Source: Icerya purchasi
Taxonomy: Eukaryota > Arthropoda > Insecta > Hemiptera > Monophlebidae
Direction of reading: 5' to 3'
DNA: 64,000 nucleotides
NCBI GenBank assembly: GCA_039619475.1
Contig: CM077115.1
Location: 151,875,774-151,939,773, forward strand
The position numbers and the translations under genes are program-made. The notes beneath the pieces were generated by a model. The model had not been told where the DNA came from, did no database searches, and saw only the letters and a program-made list of their open reading frames with translations. Shown piece after piece: positions 9,070-20,159 of the stretch (the first letter of the stretch is position 1; every line of letters starts with the position of its first letter).

Positions 9070-10416
9070 CGTTCTTCGCATTCATAGGTTACAGTACGTT
9101 TTGCAACCGTATTGCCCCTATAGTTAAACAAAACACACAAAATACTACTCTGTTCAAACTACACCGATTTACATCTTTATTGTCACCTAAAATATATTCA
9201 AAACAATTCCAAATAGTGGTACTTCGCAAGTGGTAGACTCTAAAGCTGTCCGTAAATTTCACAACATTTTTAAATTATACGTGTTTCAACATTTCTTTTT
9301 TTTCTTTTTTTTTTTAACATTAACTTTCACCATTTTCAATGCATACTTCCAGACATCCACATTTCTCCAGTGCCGAAATAGCAACTACTGCCGCTTCCTC
9401 TGTAATTTTTGAGACAGTCAGACGGTACCTACCTTTAGAATCACCTATTTATTTGGTTAAAGTATTACTGACTGTTAAGGCTTACTTTAATATTTACGCA
9501 CGACAACTAAATTTATTATTTTCCAGTGTTCTTTCGTTATTTATATCTGATAGCGTTAATGTTTATGTAAAAATTGTTTGATAACCACTGTTTTATTATT
9601 TCTATTGTAAGCAGGTCATCCTCCATTTGTGCATCTTCCCATATTTGTCGTCGTTTAGACTGCTTCCGTCTTCAAGTAGAATGTTGTTACAGATGAATGC
9701 AGTTAATGACTGGCCACTTCTGAGATAGGTCAGTAAACGTTGATTTCAAATACACCTGGAACCAGACGAAATAAACGCAGTATCCATGTTCGAAATATTT
9801 GGTAAATTATAATCTGGTGCAATATTTAATGAAATACGAAAAAAAAAATACATCATGCTTATCAAAATTATCGGTTATTAACAACGAAGTTTTTCATAGA
9901 AATAGAACAATTTTCAGACTTTACGATACTATTTCAGCAACGAAATAATTGTGAGAAAAACGCACTACCGGACATGAAGGACAAAATACTTTTGTGCAAG
10001 ACTGACGCTAATAATAAAATTTGTCCAATGCTCTATAATCCCTCACAAAAAATAAAGGAAAAAAAGAGGTAATAAAGAAGTAGTTACTTAAAAACGGGCG
10101 GGTCACGAACACGAATCAAATAGTATATAACACAAAATCAATACAATTTGCTTACAGGAAAACGAAGTAAAATCTAAAAAATCATTTACGATAGTTTTTC
10201 TCATTGATAAAAATAAAATAAACGAGCTACAAGCAAATTAAACAAATTCATACATAGTAATAAAGTGAATAAGTCAGCACAGCGGACGGAATACATCTAT
10301 GAGAAGATACAAATTCTATATTTAATTACGAATATTTCATCTTCAGAAGGTTCAGGAACAAAAGCTGGACCTATAAAAGCAACTGCTCGTTGAATTGACG
10401 ATGAAAAAACTACAGT
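9070..10416. other. AT-rich sequence without recognisable gene
   Basis: There are only short open frames with no domain, and a homopolymer-rich patch near 9294-9316. The part at 9600-9690 is slightly richer in C and T but shows no recognisable protein on either strand. Confidence 0.4.
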
Positions 10417-10430
10417 TTACAGATGATCCT

Positions 10431-10488
10431 GAAGCGTTGGTACAATGAGCTGTTTCGCTGAAGCGTTGGTACGATGAGCTGTTTCGTT
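10431..10488. repeat. 29-bp minisatellite, 2 copies
   Basis: The unit is GAAGCGTTGGTACGATGAGC followed by TGTTTCGTT. Two copies here, differing at two bases, open the first higher-order unit. Confidence 0.9.
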
Positions 10489-10644
10489 GATGAGGAACTG
10501 CTAATTTTCCGTAACACCTGTAACAAATTAACGAAGACGCAAAAAGCCTACTCCTACCTAAGGAATAAAATCGACTAAATAATTTCAGAAACCAGTTATG
10601 GCCCTAAACGTTTATTTTTCAGAACCAATTTTTACATATCTTAC

Positions 10645-10693
10645 CGGGGATACATGTGCGATTAGATACGAATTCTAATTCTAATTAAGATAT
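10645..10693 (-). other. Exon-like 49-nt segment in repeat unit 1
   Basis: On the minus strand, a GCTACAG acceptor precedes the segment and CCCCG / GTAAGATATG gives a good donor. The copy at 11048-11096 is identical. In unit 3 (11335-11383) the acceptor AG has become GG while a donor remains. Confidence 0.3.
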
Positions 10694-10746
10694 CTGTAGC
10701 AATTCGAAGCGTTGAACTGCTATTCGCTGTTGTTGATGATAATCCT

Positions 10747-10891
10747 GAAGCGTTGGTACGATGTGCTGTTTCGTTGAAGCGTTGGTACGATGAGCTGTTT
10801 CGTTGAAGCGTTGGTACGATGAGCTGTTTCGTTGAAGCGTTGGTACGATGAGCTGTTTCGTTGAAGCGTTGGTACGATGAGCTGTTTCGTT
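10747..10891. repeat. 29-bp minisatellite, 5 copies
   Basis: Five tandem copies of the 29-bp unit are nearly identical (one base differs in the first). Because 29 is not divisible by three, the minus-strand reading cycles through frames while staying open, giving a spurious 69-residue ORF. Confidence 0.95.
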
Positions 10892-11047
10892 GATGAGGAA
10901 CTGCTAATTTTCCATAACACCTGTAACAAATTAACGAAGACGGAAAAAGCCTACTCCTACCTAAGGAATAAAATCGACTAAATAATTTCAGAAACCAGTT
11001 ATGCCCCTAAATGTTTATTTTTCAGAACCAATTTTTACATATCTTAC

Positions 11048-11096
11048 CGGGGATACATGTGCGATTAGATACGAATTCTAATTCTAATTAAGATAT
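11048..11096 (-). other. Exon-like 49-nt segment in repeat unit 2
   Basis: It is an identical copy of 10645-10693 with an intact acceptor and donor. Confidence 0.3.
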
Positions 11097-11149
11097 CTGT
11101 AGCAATTCGAAGCGTTGAACTGCTATTCGCTGTTGTTGATGATAATCCT

Positions 11150-11178
11150 GAAGCGTTGGTACGATGAGCTGTTTCGTT
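11150..11178. repeat. 29-bp minisatellite, single copy
   Basis: One 29-bp unit opens the third higher-order copy, giving a 2-5-1 array across the three units. Confidence 0.85.
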
Positions 11179-11450
11179 GATGAGGAACTGCTAATTTTCC
11201 GTAACACCTGTAACAAATTAACGAAGACGCAAAAAGCCTACTCCTACCTAAGGAATAAAATCGACTAAATAATTTCAGAAACCAGTTATGCCCCTAAATG
11301 TTTATTTTTCAGAACCAATTTTTACTTATATTACTGGGGATACATGTGCGATTAGACATGAATTCTAATTCTAATTAAGATATCCGTAGCAATTTGGAGC
11401 GTTGAAGTCTATTCGCTATTGATGATGATACGTAGTGTTGCGGAACTGAT

Positions 11451-11943
11451 TACACGGCAACGCTCATTTGTATTCCTGAAACAAATTACAAAACGAAAGT
11501 GCTCTCCCCTTATCTGCTAGAAACCGACAATGTCGTTTATGCCCCTATCGCGGTTTTCTTCGAGGCTAAAATTTTCTGAATAATCGAATTTATATATTTG
11601 TCCGGGCTCATTTTCACGCTCATGTGAACTCACAAAATCCCTCCCCATAATATGGCTGAGAAATTACTACCCACCCCGATTTAGTTTACTAAAATTCACT
11701 CGTGGAACTGATTTACACTTCCACGGAGCTGTTCATTATCTTTGTAAATTGTTTTCCATTCGATATTAATTAAAAGTTTGTACGTACCTTTATCTAATTT
11801 CTGGTGTTTCCTGCTTTTTCTTGATTTACTGCCGATGAAAGTATTACTTGCGCAACAGAGCTCTTAAAATGAACTAGAGACGTTAAGGTATGGGTTTAAG
11901 AATGTGTTTTCATTTTTGTTTTGTTTCCTTTTCGAAATCGGTT
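11451..11943. other. Spacer between tandem repeat and hAT element
   Basis: No gene or repeat recognised; unique-looking AT-rich sequence. Confidence 0.4.
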
Positions 11944-12259
11944 TTAAAAATCAGTGGCGGTCCCAGTAAAATTTTAGGTGGTGCTTAATCTTAAAATGGC
12001 GCCCCTCCAAATATAAAACTTAGTGTCCTTCTATGCAATTTCTTATCAGCTATTATGCTCTACATAGTTACATTCAGACGAAAGGCAATATAATTTTTTA
12101 TATATAAACAGTATCAGACCGACCAAACATTTATAGGCATATCTGAATGTCAACGTGTCAAATGGGAAATAATAACTAATATTTTGTTAAACAACTTTTA
12201 TTTAAACTGTTTTCTTGCAGACGGTAATCAATTTTAAAATAAAAGAACAACTAATATGA

Positions 12260-12610
12260 TAAAAATAAACCTAGATGGCCCCCTTTCTAGCTTTTGCGCT
12301 TGCAAATTTATTTATGTAGTCCGAATAATTAAACTTCTGGACAAAGCATTTTCTATAGACAAAATTCCAAGATCTGATAGTCCTTACTGACACATAGTAA
12401 ATCGTAAGCAAGCTTTTATAAGTTTTAATTTACTGAAACTTCGTTCTCCTTTAGCAGCAATTACGGGCACAATCTGCAAGATACGAATCGCTGTCTACAC
12501 ATTCGAGAAAATATCCTGCCAATAATTTTGTTTTATAAGTCGAAGAACTTTTAATGGCTCCTTTGATTGAAAACCTTTTCAAAATTATGTCAACATACTT
12601 CAAAAAATTC
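12260..12610 (-). pseudogene. hAT transposase, C-terminal dimerisation domain
   Basis: The minus strand reads V-P-V-I-A-A-K-G-E-R-S-F-S-K-L-K-L-I-K, then C-L-R-F-T-M-C-Q and L-S-D-L-G-I-L-S-I-E-N. This is the conserved dimerisation segment of hAT transposases of the ZMYM1-like group (usually P-V-T-V-A-S-x-E-R-S-F-S-K-L-K-x-I-K). Stops are present, for example after M-C-Q. It is the end of the protein whose middle lies at 14.79-15.55 kb. Confidence 0.85.
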
Positions 12611-13316
12611 CCAAGGAATATAACTGTCTAGAGGAAATGATGAACGTCAAAGTAAAAAAAACAGCGAACATAGAGACAGATCATTATTTATCAACAATCA
12701 AAATGAAATTCTTACCGGGAAAGAAAAACACTTCGCAAAAACCTAAGACAGCACAAGTCGATACAAGAGCCTTGAAAGTAAATCAATGGGAATTTGTGTG
12801 AAAACTAGACAAGGAGTTGGGGAATTTGGAAGTGATGAAAAATGCAGTAATAACGACTGCCCGAGAAATAGCACCTCTAAAGAAATCAAGAAAACAAACG
12901 ATGGAATGAAATTTGTGAAGAAACTATAGAAAAAAGATTGATAGCTTGGAAAAAATGGTACTCCACCAAACAAAACGAGTGAAGACTACGAAGGCTTTAA
13001 GAAACAAAGATCAGAAACAGCTAGGATAATTAGAGGAATCAAATGAAAGTACGAACCAGACGAGCTATTAAATTTGAATGAAGATTTTAAACACAAAAAT
13101 ACGAGATCATTTTATAAAACTTTTAAGAACCACATTCAAAAATACCGAGCTCCGAACTTGTGTTTCAGAAAAGAAAATGGAGACCTGGCTGTAAACAACA
13201 AAGAAAACTGAAATATTAGCGAACTACTTTAAGAAAATATTAAATTGCAATGAGCCTCAAACACGACGACTCGAAACTTCCCACTGTGGAAGAGATCATC
13301 GAAATTATATGAAAAT

Positions 13317-13799
13317 TTGAAAAATGAAAAGGCTCCAGAAGAAGATGGAATAGTGGTAGAGATGTGGAAACTAGTGAGCGATAGCACAATTAGAAGTCTA
13401 GAAAAACTTATGAAATATATATGGGAGACTGAAACTATCCCGGAAGACTGGCGCACAACAGCGTTAATACATCCAATTTACAAGGGCGAAAAAACAGATC
13501 CGAATAACTATAGAGGGATATCATTGTTACAAACAACTTACAAGATACTGTATAAAGCATCACACAAAAGGCTAGAACAACAGATAGATGCTGAGCTGTG
13601 TGAATATCAAGCAGGTTTTAGACGGAACAGATCATGCATGGAACATATTTTTAACCTAAAGTGTATTATTCGTTACAGAAGGCTAAGAAGTAAACGTATA
13701 TTTATCACATTTGTGGATTTCAAGAAAGCTTATGATTCAATAGACAGAGAGTCACTAACTAACATCTTAGAAGAATTCGGAGTAGACAACAAAAAATAA
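13317..13799 (+). pseudogene. LINE reverse transcriptase fragment (fingers/palm)
   Basis: It contains K-N-E-K-A-P-E-E-D-G-I, H-P-I-Y-K-G-E-K-T-D-P-N-N-Y-R-G-I-S-L-L, Y-Q-A-G-F-R-R-N-R-S-C and motif A F-V-D-F-K-K-A-Y-D-S-I-D-R, in the usual RT order. It ends at a premature TAA after ...V-D-N-K-K. Stops and frame changes before 13317 (for example near 12798 and 13208) separate it from the endonuclease part. Confidence 0.9.
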
Positions 13800-13842
13800 T
13801 CATAATTAAGCAGACACGAACACAGAATCGAAAGTAAAATCT

Positions 13843-14073
13843 TTGGGAAAAGTATCCAATTCGTTCAAGATTAAAACTGGAGTAAGGCAGGGAGACGGGC
13901 TGCCTCCGCTACTCATTAACTGTGCGCTCGAAGAAGTGATTCAAGAATGGAGGAAAATGAATCAGAAAGATGGCATCAAACCAAAAGATTTGGACAAATA
14001 CTGTTTCGCTTGTATTGATGACCTGGCGTTACTGGCGAACAGCTTTGATGATGCGGTTAAGCAAATAACTTAA
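13843..14073 (+). pseudogene. LINE reverse transcriptase fragment (catalytic box)
   Basis: It reads F-K-I-K-T-G-V-R-Q-G-D-G-L-P-P-L-L and then C-F-A-C-I-D-D-L-A-L-L-A. The normal Y-A-D-D box has become C-I-D-D, so the first two residues of the box are changed although both aspartates remain. Closed by a TAA. Confidence 0.85.
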
Positions 14074-14136
14074 AAGAGGCGGCCGAAAAAGTAGGTTTAG
14101 AGATATCGTTTGAAAAAACCAAATACATGACGGAAA

Positions 14137-14700
14137 TTGGATAGAAACAAAGTAGGAAAGATAGAAAAAGTACGGAAATTTAAATACTTGGGAGAAATAA
14201 TACAACCTAATGGCTTAGACAAAGAAGCGAATAAGTTGAAAATGAGAAAGATGGAAACCGCATTGCAATCAACGAGAAACGTGTATAATAAGAAATCACC
14301 GTCCATCAGTGCAAAAATCAAATACTATAATTAGGTCATAAAACCAGAAGGTTTATATGCATCTGAATGCTTGGCTCTAAACACAGCAAAACAAATGCAA
14401 GAAATTGAAATGAAAGAAAGAAAGATTATTAGAAGCATTCTGGGAGAAAAGCAGAACGTTGAAATTAAGAAATAAGAAGTTTATGAAAATATTGAAAAAA
14501 TAGTCGTGGTGACACCATGCGAAAAAAAAGAGTGAAACTGTACGGACATTTGCAAAGAATGGACGGAAAAAGGATGACGAAGAAACTGTTTGAATATTTC
14601 GATAAAAACACGAACACAAAGCTGAACTGGTTTCGGGAGATGAAAAGTGACATATAATACGCGGTCCAAAGTGGCCCAAAATCGCTGAAAGAAGAAGAGT
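14137..14700 (+). pseudogene. LINE C-terminal region
   Basis: It reads F-K-Y-L-G-E-I-I-Q-P-N-G-L, N-V-Y-N-K-K-S, then after a stop V-I-K-P-E-G-L-Y-A-S-E-C-L-A-L-N and K-E-R-K-I-I-R-S-I-L-G, and, shifted in frame, L-Y-G-H-L-Q-R-M-D. These are characteristic post-RT blocks of this LINE family. Several stops (14334, 14475) break it. Confidence 0.85.
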
Positions 14701-14789
14701 TCAGGCTCATAAGTCCCTTCACCAATTCGCAACCAGACACATCATATTTTTCCCGATCAGTTAATTTACAAACCAGCACAGCATTTTTC

Positions 14790-15175
14790 CAATACGCATT
14801 TTAAATAATTCTTCAGTATCAGTTGAAGTCTTATCTACGGCTTCGTATTCAAATAACGGTTTTTTTCTTCAGGATCGGACTGGCTTGAAAATCGGATCTT
14901 CCTCAGCCTAGAATGCTATTTCCCTAACTGCTTTAAAGCAGATGAAGTGCGGTACTGTTTCACAAATTCCATGCAGTTTTTCAGCAATTACGATGCGTTT
15001 AGTAATTCCATGGTTTCACACTGCATTGAGTTACTTACAATGTTTACTTGAAACAGCATGTCATATTTACCAAGCTACCATAGTAATTATGAACTCAAAT
15101 TGCTCCATGTTCTTTACCACTGACAAGGTTTCTGATGCTGCAAATAAATCATTTGTTTCTTCGTGAAGATTTAGA
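14790..15175 (-). pseudogene. hAT transposase, middle part
   Basis: The minus strand reads L-H-E-E-T-N-D-L-F-A-A-S-E-T-L-S, E-Q-F-E-F-I-I-T-M-V-A-W, M-L-F-Q-V-N-I-V-S-N-S-M-Q and, further on, P-I-F-K-P-V-R-S, F-E-Y-E-A-V-D and E-E-L-F-K-M. This matches the ZMYM1-like hAT insertion domain, in which N-x-V-S-x-x-L-Q and R-x-R-K-K are hallmarks. Frame changes occur around the W and near 14995. Confidence 0.85.
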
Positions 15176-15324
15176 AGGGCATCACGAACTGAAGAATAGT
15201 GAAAGCGAACAGCAGCAAGGCTAGAAACTCCACTTACTCTCCCAGCAAGTTTCGCGAACTTCTTTCAAGGATAATCATTCAAAAAAAAAGCAGTCTTTGG
15301 AAAAATCCAAATAAAAAAAATTAT

Positions 15325-15545
15325 TTAACAAATGTTTTGGCTGCACCTGCTATCACCAAATTCAGGCTATGACAGTCACATGTATTAAAAATGGCTCGAA
15401 GATATTAATTAAGATTTCTAGTTTGGACACCTAAAGCTGCGTATTTGAAAAATGATGGCCGTCATACTGCCCTGGGTAGTTTTCATTGCTTATTTCGTTA
15501 CTTACAAAACTTCGAATAATTATTTCATCTCTTGTAGCAGAGTCG
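15325..15545 (-). pseudogene. hAT transposase, catalytic-core part
   Basis: The minus strand reads C-D-C-H-S-L-N-L-V-I-A-G-A-A-K-T-F-V-K, the conserved C-x-C/A-H-S-L-N-L block of hAT transposases, preceded by a G-V-Q segment in a shifted frame. More decayed sequence continues to about 15.7 kb. Confidence 0.85.
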
Positions 15546-15784
15546 ATAAGTGGCCATTTTGAAATATCATAATTCTGCACTCTCGAAAATGATGAAAATG
15601 ATATATACTACAACTGATATGTCTTCCATAATATTTCCAAATCCAGATGAGGAACCAGAAATAGCTAAATTTACTATATGAGCTTTGCCTGAAAGTCGAT
15701 GACTGGTATCTCTTAATAGTCTGTGGTTTCGGTTGATTTTGTGGCCCCCTCGGTGATCATCCTAGGGCCGCCACTGCTAAAAAT

Positions 15785-16256
15785 TTAGAAACTTACCGCA
15801 ATATCGCGAAAAAAGTGCAATTTTATTTTATTTCGAAATTAGCGCTCACTTTAACAAAATTCTTGAATAATCAACGTTGTATAAACACATTCAGGGCGTA
15901 ATTTTTAAAAATGAATTTTGTGAGGAGAGTTAAATTAAATAAAAATTTATTTTATATTTTATTACATTGTTTTGGCGCATTTTTTTTTTTTTATTTATTC
16001 AAAAAACACTTTGGACGGATTATAAATTATAAAATGATTTTTTTTATTATTCCGAAAATCGGTTTTTATGCAATCGACGGTAGTGAGAGCGTATTTAAGA
16101 AAAGTTTTTTTTATATGAAATACTTCATTCTTATAGAAAAAATTTGAGGCCGTGAAATTATATGATATTTCGTTTTAGGTTCGAGCACTCTATATTACGC
16201 AAGTAATTCCGCTAACTGAAATCTGAAAACCACCACCAGGTTAAATTATAAAAACG
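15785..16256. other. AT-rich spacer
   Basis: The 78-residue open frame near 15911-16147 is low-complexity F/I/K/Y and has no recognisable domain; I treat it as chance. Confidence 0.4.
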
Positions 16257-16383
16257 AGCGTCATTTAAGCTTTTTTTCAGCTGTAATTGAACTTAATTTG
16301 CAATTTAGAAAACAACATATGTACAATTAACTCCATTCCGCATCTATTGTTGCAACTATACATTATGAAGCTTAAATGACGCT
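16257..16383. repeat. Short inverted repeat with perfect 16-bp arms
   Basis: AGCGTCATTTAAGCTT at 16257-16272 is inverted at 16368-16383, enclosing 95 bp. It may be a small MITE or a hairpin. No target duplication could be defined. Confidence 0.7.
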
Positions 16384-16849
16384 AGTTACACAGTAGAACA
16401 TCGAAAGCATATAAGAAGTGATAAAGATGGTTTGGAGAAATAAAGTTTTAATATGTTAATGCGTAAAATTTTAGCGAAAAGTATGTGACGGTTCATGTTT
16501 TTTGTAGCAATAAGCGATAGAACGCAATTTATAAAATGAGAAAATGGTTTAAGTAATCAAAAAACTATTCGAAAATACGTAAAAAAATATTTTATTAACA
16601 AAAATTAAATACTGCTTTTGAACTTAAAAATTTACGCTTTTATAAATTTTGAAATTGATATAAATTTTTACATTATTATTGAAAGAAATAATTATAGAAA
16701 ATTATTTTTTTAAATTTGAAATTTGTTAGCAAGTCTCTCAATTTTTAATTTGAGTACGAAAATTTTGAAATAGCATGCCACATTTCATCAATGTATCGGT
16801 TATTATCGATGAAGTGACAAAAAGCGAACAATTAAGGGAAAAGGCGATG

Positions 16850-17105
16850 TTCTACTGCCCCCATACCCGACACCAGTCATGCTAAGTAGTTGTGCAATCA
16901 CTTACCGACGATGTCTGCTACATAATTTTACCTGCAGCTGCTGCGCGACCGGACGGAAAAACGCACTAGTACCTAGACGATGCGACGCGGGACGCGATGT
17001 GAAACGTGGAGCACGATTGGCCTCCGCTGGAATCACCATGTTGCATGAGCGGCTGAAAAATAAATTATTAGTAACTGCAGAGCACGGTCATGTCCGATTA
17101 TAATC
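16850..17105 (-). promoter_or_regulatory. GC-richer block with minus-strand donors; possible first exon
   Basis: The block is clearly richer in G+C and CpG than its surroundings. Two donor-like sites occur on the minus strand: CATCGTCG / GTAAGTGATTG with edge 16906, and GCAGCTGCAG / GTAAAATT with edge 16932. It could be a 5' exon of a leftward gene. The 74-residue plus-strand open frame across it has no recognised family and overlaps the putative exon. Confidence 0.3.
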
Positions 17106-19880
17106 ATTCCATTTTAATCTCAAGCTGTCGCATATTTTGGTCATGAAATCATTGGAGTCCTGCTACCCTCCCCCCACCCAGTAATTCAGTCAAATACCAT
17201 TAACCCCCCCCCCCACACTTGCCGTATTAAAAAAACAGGTACTGAATCATACGGGTTCGCTCTGCAGTGTGTGGTGTGTATTTTATAATGTAAAAGAACA
17301 TACCTGGAAAGCTGATGACTTACAAAATGCTGCGATGCGATGTGATGTGATGCGATGGATATTCGTCGGAATTTATTTGAAGATTCATAACACTGACGTG
17401 CTCCACGTTTCGTCTACGAAAAACGAACAGGAATACGAACTAATTGTAACACATTTCCGAGATCATAAGTTGAACGTCAATATTCTTGCTTCCGGCCAGA
17501 AAAAGTGAACACCACTCTGGACCGTCAAAACTGAGATTTATATTTTCGCAAAATTGAACCTTCCTCCAGTCAATTGCGCATTTTCGGTTTTTCTTCCATC
17601 TATATATTGAGAATAGCACAGAATTCTGAAGGTAAATCCCAACATCTTTAATAGACCGTCTGTTCTTAAGAATAAAAAAATACACATTAAAAATTTTCGA
17701 CCTACGAAACAAGATAATTGTTCGTTACTATTTCATTATTATATACTTGTTTACTATCACTCAGGTGTAAATTAAGCTGACCCAAACTCAAATTAAATTA
17801 CAACCATCTGAAATACAATCGGCTTGAAATTAACATTTTATTCAATTTTTCAGCCTAAAAATTTAATTTTTAGCAAAGAATTCCAAGTTTTCCTGCTAAG
17901 ATTTTTGTAAGCACGATTCTTCGATAAATTTTATAACGAAATTGTTTTGAAATTTGCATAATTTTTCATTATAAAATGTATTTGTTTTATTTGTTAAAAA
18001 ACATTTGTTTTTATATATCAAGATTAAGTGGAATTTTTTAATATTTCCCCTACAAATTCGATCAAGAATTTTAATAAAAATGCGGAAAAAATGAAAAGTT
18101 TCGAAAAATAATATCAAAAATAAATCATTTCTTCGTTGCACGACAGTGCAATGTATTAAAAACAAAAAAATTTTATTTAACCTGAAAATGTTAAAATGTC
18201 AAATTATGAGCCAGGTAAAAGGTTCAATTTACAGTATAAAAGATTTAAATTTTAATGGAAGGAATAAAATAAAAACTTTTGATTTAGTGATAAGAGCATA
18301 TTAAACGAAATTTTTTAACTTTAAGAATGAAGGATTAAAATTTTATGCATATTCAACACTTATTCGTAAAAGTTTTTAACAAGCGTTCATTAAATAATCG
18401 TGTTACTACAAATGCAGCTAAAAACATTTTAATGTAGTATACCATAATTCATAAGCTTACACCAACTTTTTAATTGTTGTGAACATTCTTCTTTTACGTT
18501 TTCAAATGTCCAACTTAATCCTTCAAATTTTTTTTGTAAGTTCATGTTGCCCATTCGTAACAATGTGAACAAAAAATGTTATAAAAATTAAATGAAATAT
18601 TTTAATCAAATTTCTTTGTTAGTTTTATTGCGAATGTTTTGGAAAACCTTTTTTAATCTGAGATGCATAGGAACTATAAAATTTTATGTACATTCATATG
18701 AATATATCCCATTATGCTGCAACCAGAATTATATAAAATTCTTTATTATATAGTTTTAAAAACACTCAAAAATGAGCCCTAAATCGCATGATGAAGACAA
18801 ATAATTCAACCACTTTTCGGTGATTTATAAGCATGAGAATTACTAATCAAATTTTCCGGCGTTCCCTCACTTATTTTATTTTTAAATAAAAATAAAAAAT
18901 ATTAGAATTCACGAATTTTTTTAATGGATCTCCTCTGCGCGATGTTATATAACGTAAGAGCAAACTGAGTTAGGTAATCCGAAAATGTCGGAAACATATT
19001 ACAATATATTCTTAAGATCATATTGAACCATTTCGCTTAATTAAAACCGGGAAAAGAGTACGCCAGCAATTTTTAATTCCCAAGCACTTCAATAATTTTA
19101 CGGTATATAAATATTTAATATAAACCAATATATATACATATATACAAAATGGAGTGTGGAAAAAAATTAGCCTTTATAGAGTTTCCCACGGGGAAAAAAA
19201 GAAAGGGAAAATGAATATATTATTTAATTGCGGAATAATTACAAGTTCGAATTTGATCGCATTCAAAGTTTATTTTATCCTTACACGGTACCTGAATTTT
19301 TCAGCGCGCTTATACTGCATTATACGTTATTTCATTCGCGAGATAATATCGGAAAATTTCAAGGAAACTTCGCCCTCGAAAAAAAATTACGAATTAATAT
19401 TTACTTTTTGTAGCTTTTAAACATTAGTATCTGGAAATGTTCTCACAAATCACCGAAATGATATATTTCTTCATTTTTAAATCTTCAAATGAAACAAAAA
19501 TCTCACGATTCGAACCATAAAATTCTTTATCCCTTGTCAAATATTAGCCAAAGATTGTTAAAAGAACTACAAAATTCATTTGCAACAGTGTATTTCACTT
19601 TTACTTCTGAATATTAAACCAACTCTTTACCCCTTTTATATGAACACATTTCACAACATGATTCAAACCAAAATTACGTAAAATCATTTTTGCATGCTTT
19701 TTAAAAATATTTAAAAGACGCTGCCTAAAAGCAAACGAAAAAATTCGTTCAACCATTTTTCGACATTTTAGATTTATGCATCTCCAAATCAAACTTCTTC
19801 TAGAATTGAACAAGACATTTATTTTCGACGCCCACAAAAAAAAACAAAAAAAAAAAGACATTTACTTCAAAGAAAGAAGT
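17106..19880. other. AT-rich sequence, no gene seen
   Basis: A C-run (17165-17215) and a short GATGT/GATGC-type repeat at 17330-17358 are the only structured features. Open frames at 17269, 17440, 17896, 19154 and 19601 show no domain and low-complexity composition. Confidence 0.4.
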
Positions 19881-19899
19881 AGGTTATATAGTTACTCAC

Positions 19900-19985
19900 G
19901 TATGTCGTATGATTGTCGGTTCGGATAAAACTGTATCCCCACGTGCACCGACTTTAATGACTCTTTACGCATTGAAATGTCAGCG
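19900..19985 (-). other. Possible minus-strand exon end
   Basis: The minus strand has CGACATAC / GTGAGTAAC, a good donor with edge at 19900, preceded by somewhat GC-richer sequence. A GGATACAG acceptor candidate lies about 34 nt upstream. Very tentative. Confidence 0.2.
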
Positions 19986-20159
19986 TGATAGTACAATGTG
20001 CAACTAAAAAAATTGGTGATCAAAAATTGAATATTCAACAAAAAAACGTGAAAAATTGTGGATCTTTTAGATAATTTCTTTGTACACCAATCTAATAGCA
20101 GTAGCGGATTAAAATATATCAGTTTACCATAGAAGCTGAAGTTTGGAAGAGCCATAAAT

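Larger units (their letters stand above)
1101..11400 (-). other. Candidate micro-exon locus (duplicated exon-like cassettes)
   Basis: The minus strand carries an unusual density of well-formed splice signals in duplicated blocks. Four exon-like classes recur: (A) 44-45 nt between a TTGATTACAG acceptor and a GTAAGT donor; (B) about 13 copies of a segment ending in C/TAG before a GTAAC-type donor, several reading L-T-F-x-Y-F; (C) a 37-nt segment before GTAATA with the reading M-K-Q-C-I-S-V-A-E; (D) a 6-nt AGTCAG between a long pyrimidine tract and GTAAC. Class B donors abut the exon-side edges at 1101, 1886, 2091, 2741, 3424, 3849, 4002, 4151, 4778, 7549, 7754, 8000 and 8498. Some copies have frame changes, so a fully functional gene is not shown. 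The family is unknown to me. Alternatives are recursive splice points in a long intron, or a repeat that merely mimics splice sites. RNA evidence is required. Confidence 0.35.
10431..11450. repeat. Higher-order tandem repeat, three units
   Basis: Three direct copies begin at 10431, 10747 and 11150 (periods about 316 and 403 bp). The length difference comes from a variable number of 29-bp subunits at the start of each unit. The rest of the unit is nearly identical between copies 1 and 2; copy 3 is more diverged. Each unit carries a minus-strand exon-like 49-nt segment. Confidence 0.9.
12620..14780 (+). mobile_element. LINE fragment nested in the hAT element
   Basis: A plus-strand non-LTR element begins in the endonuclease C-terminus (E-T-D-H-Y-L near 12680) and runs through RT and C-terminal domains to about 14.78 kb. 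Its ends are not sharply defined, and no A tail or target duplication was found. It belongs to a LINE family common in insects whose C-terminus contains the L-Y-A-S-E-C-L motif. Confidence 0.8.
11952..15776 (-). mobile_element. hAT transposon (ZMYM1-like), decayed, with nested LINE
   Basis: The left end CAGTGGCGGTCCCAG and right end (inverted) CAGTGGCGGCCCTAGG are typical hAT termini. They are flanked by TTAAAAAT (11944-11951) and CTAAAAAT (15777-15784), an 8-bp target duplication with one change. Minus-strand transposase pieces occur in order from 15.7 to 12.26 kb and are interrupted by a plus-strand LINE at about 12.62-14.78 kb. Frameshifts and stops are frequent, so it is dead. Confidence 0.9.

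Noticed and set aside
10720..10929. 69-codon minus-strand open frame with repeated Q-L-I-V-P-T-L-Q-R-N
   Set aside because: It is simply the 29-bp minisatellite read through three frames; copy number differs between units and there is no start context.
10431..11178. 29-bp direct repeats as a CRISPR array
   Set aside because: The units are contiguous without spacers and the genome is eukaryotic.
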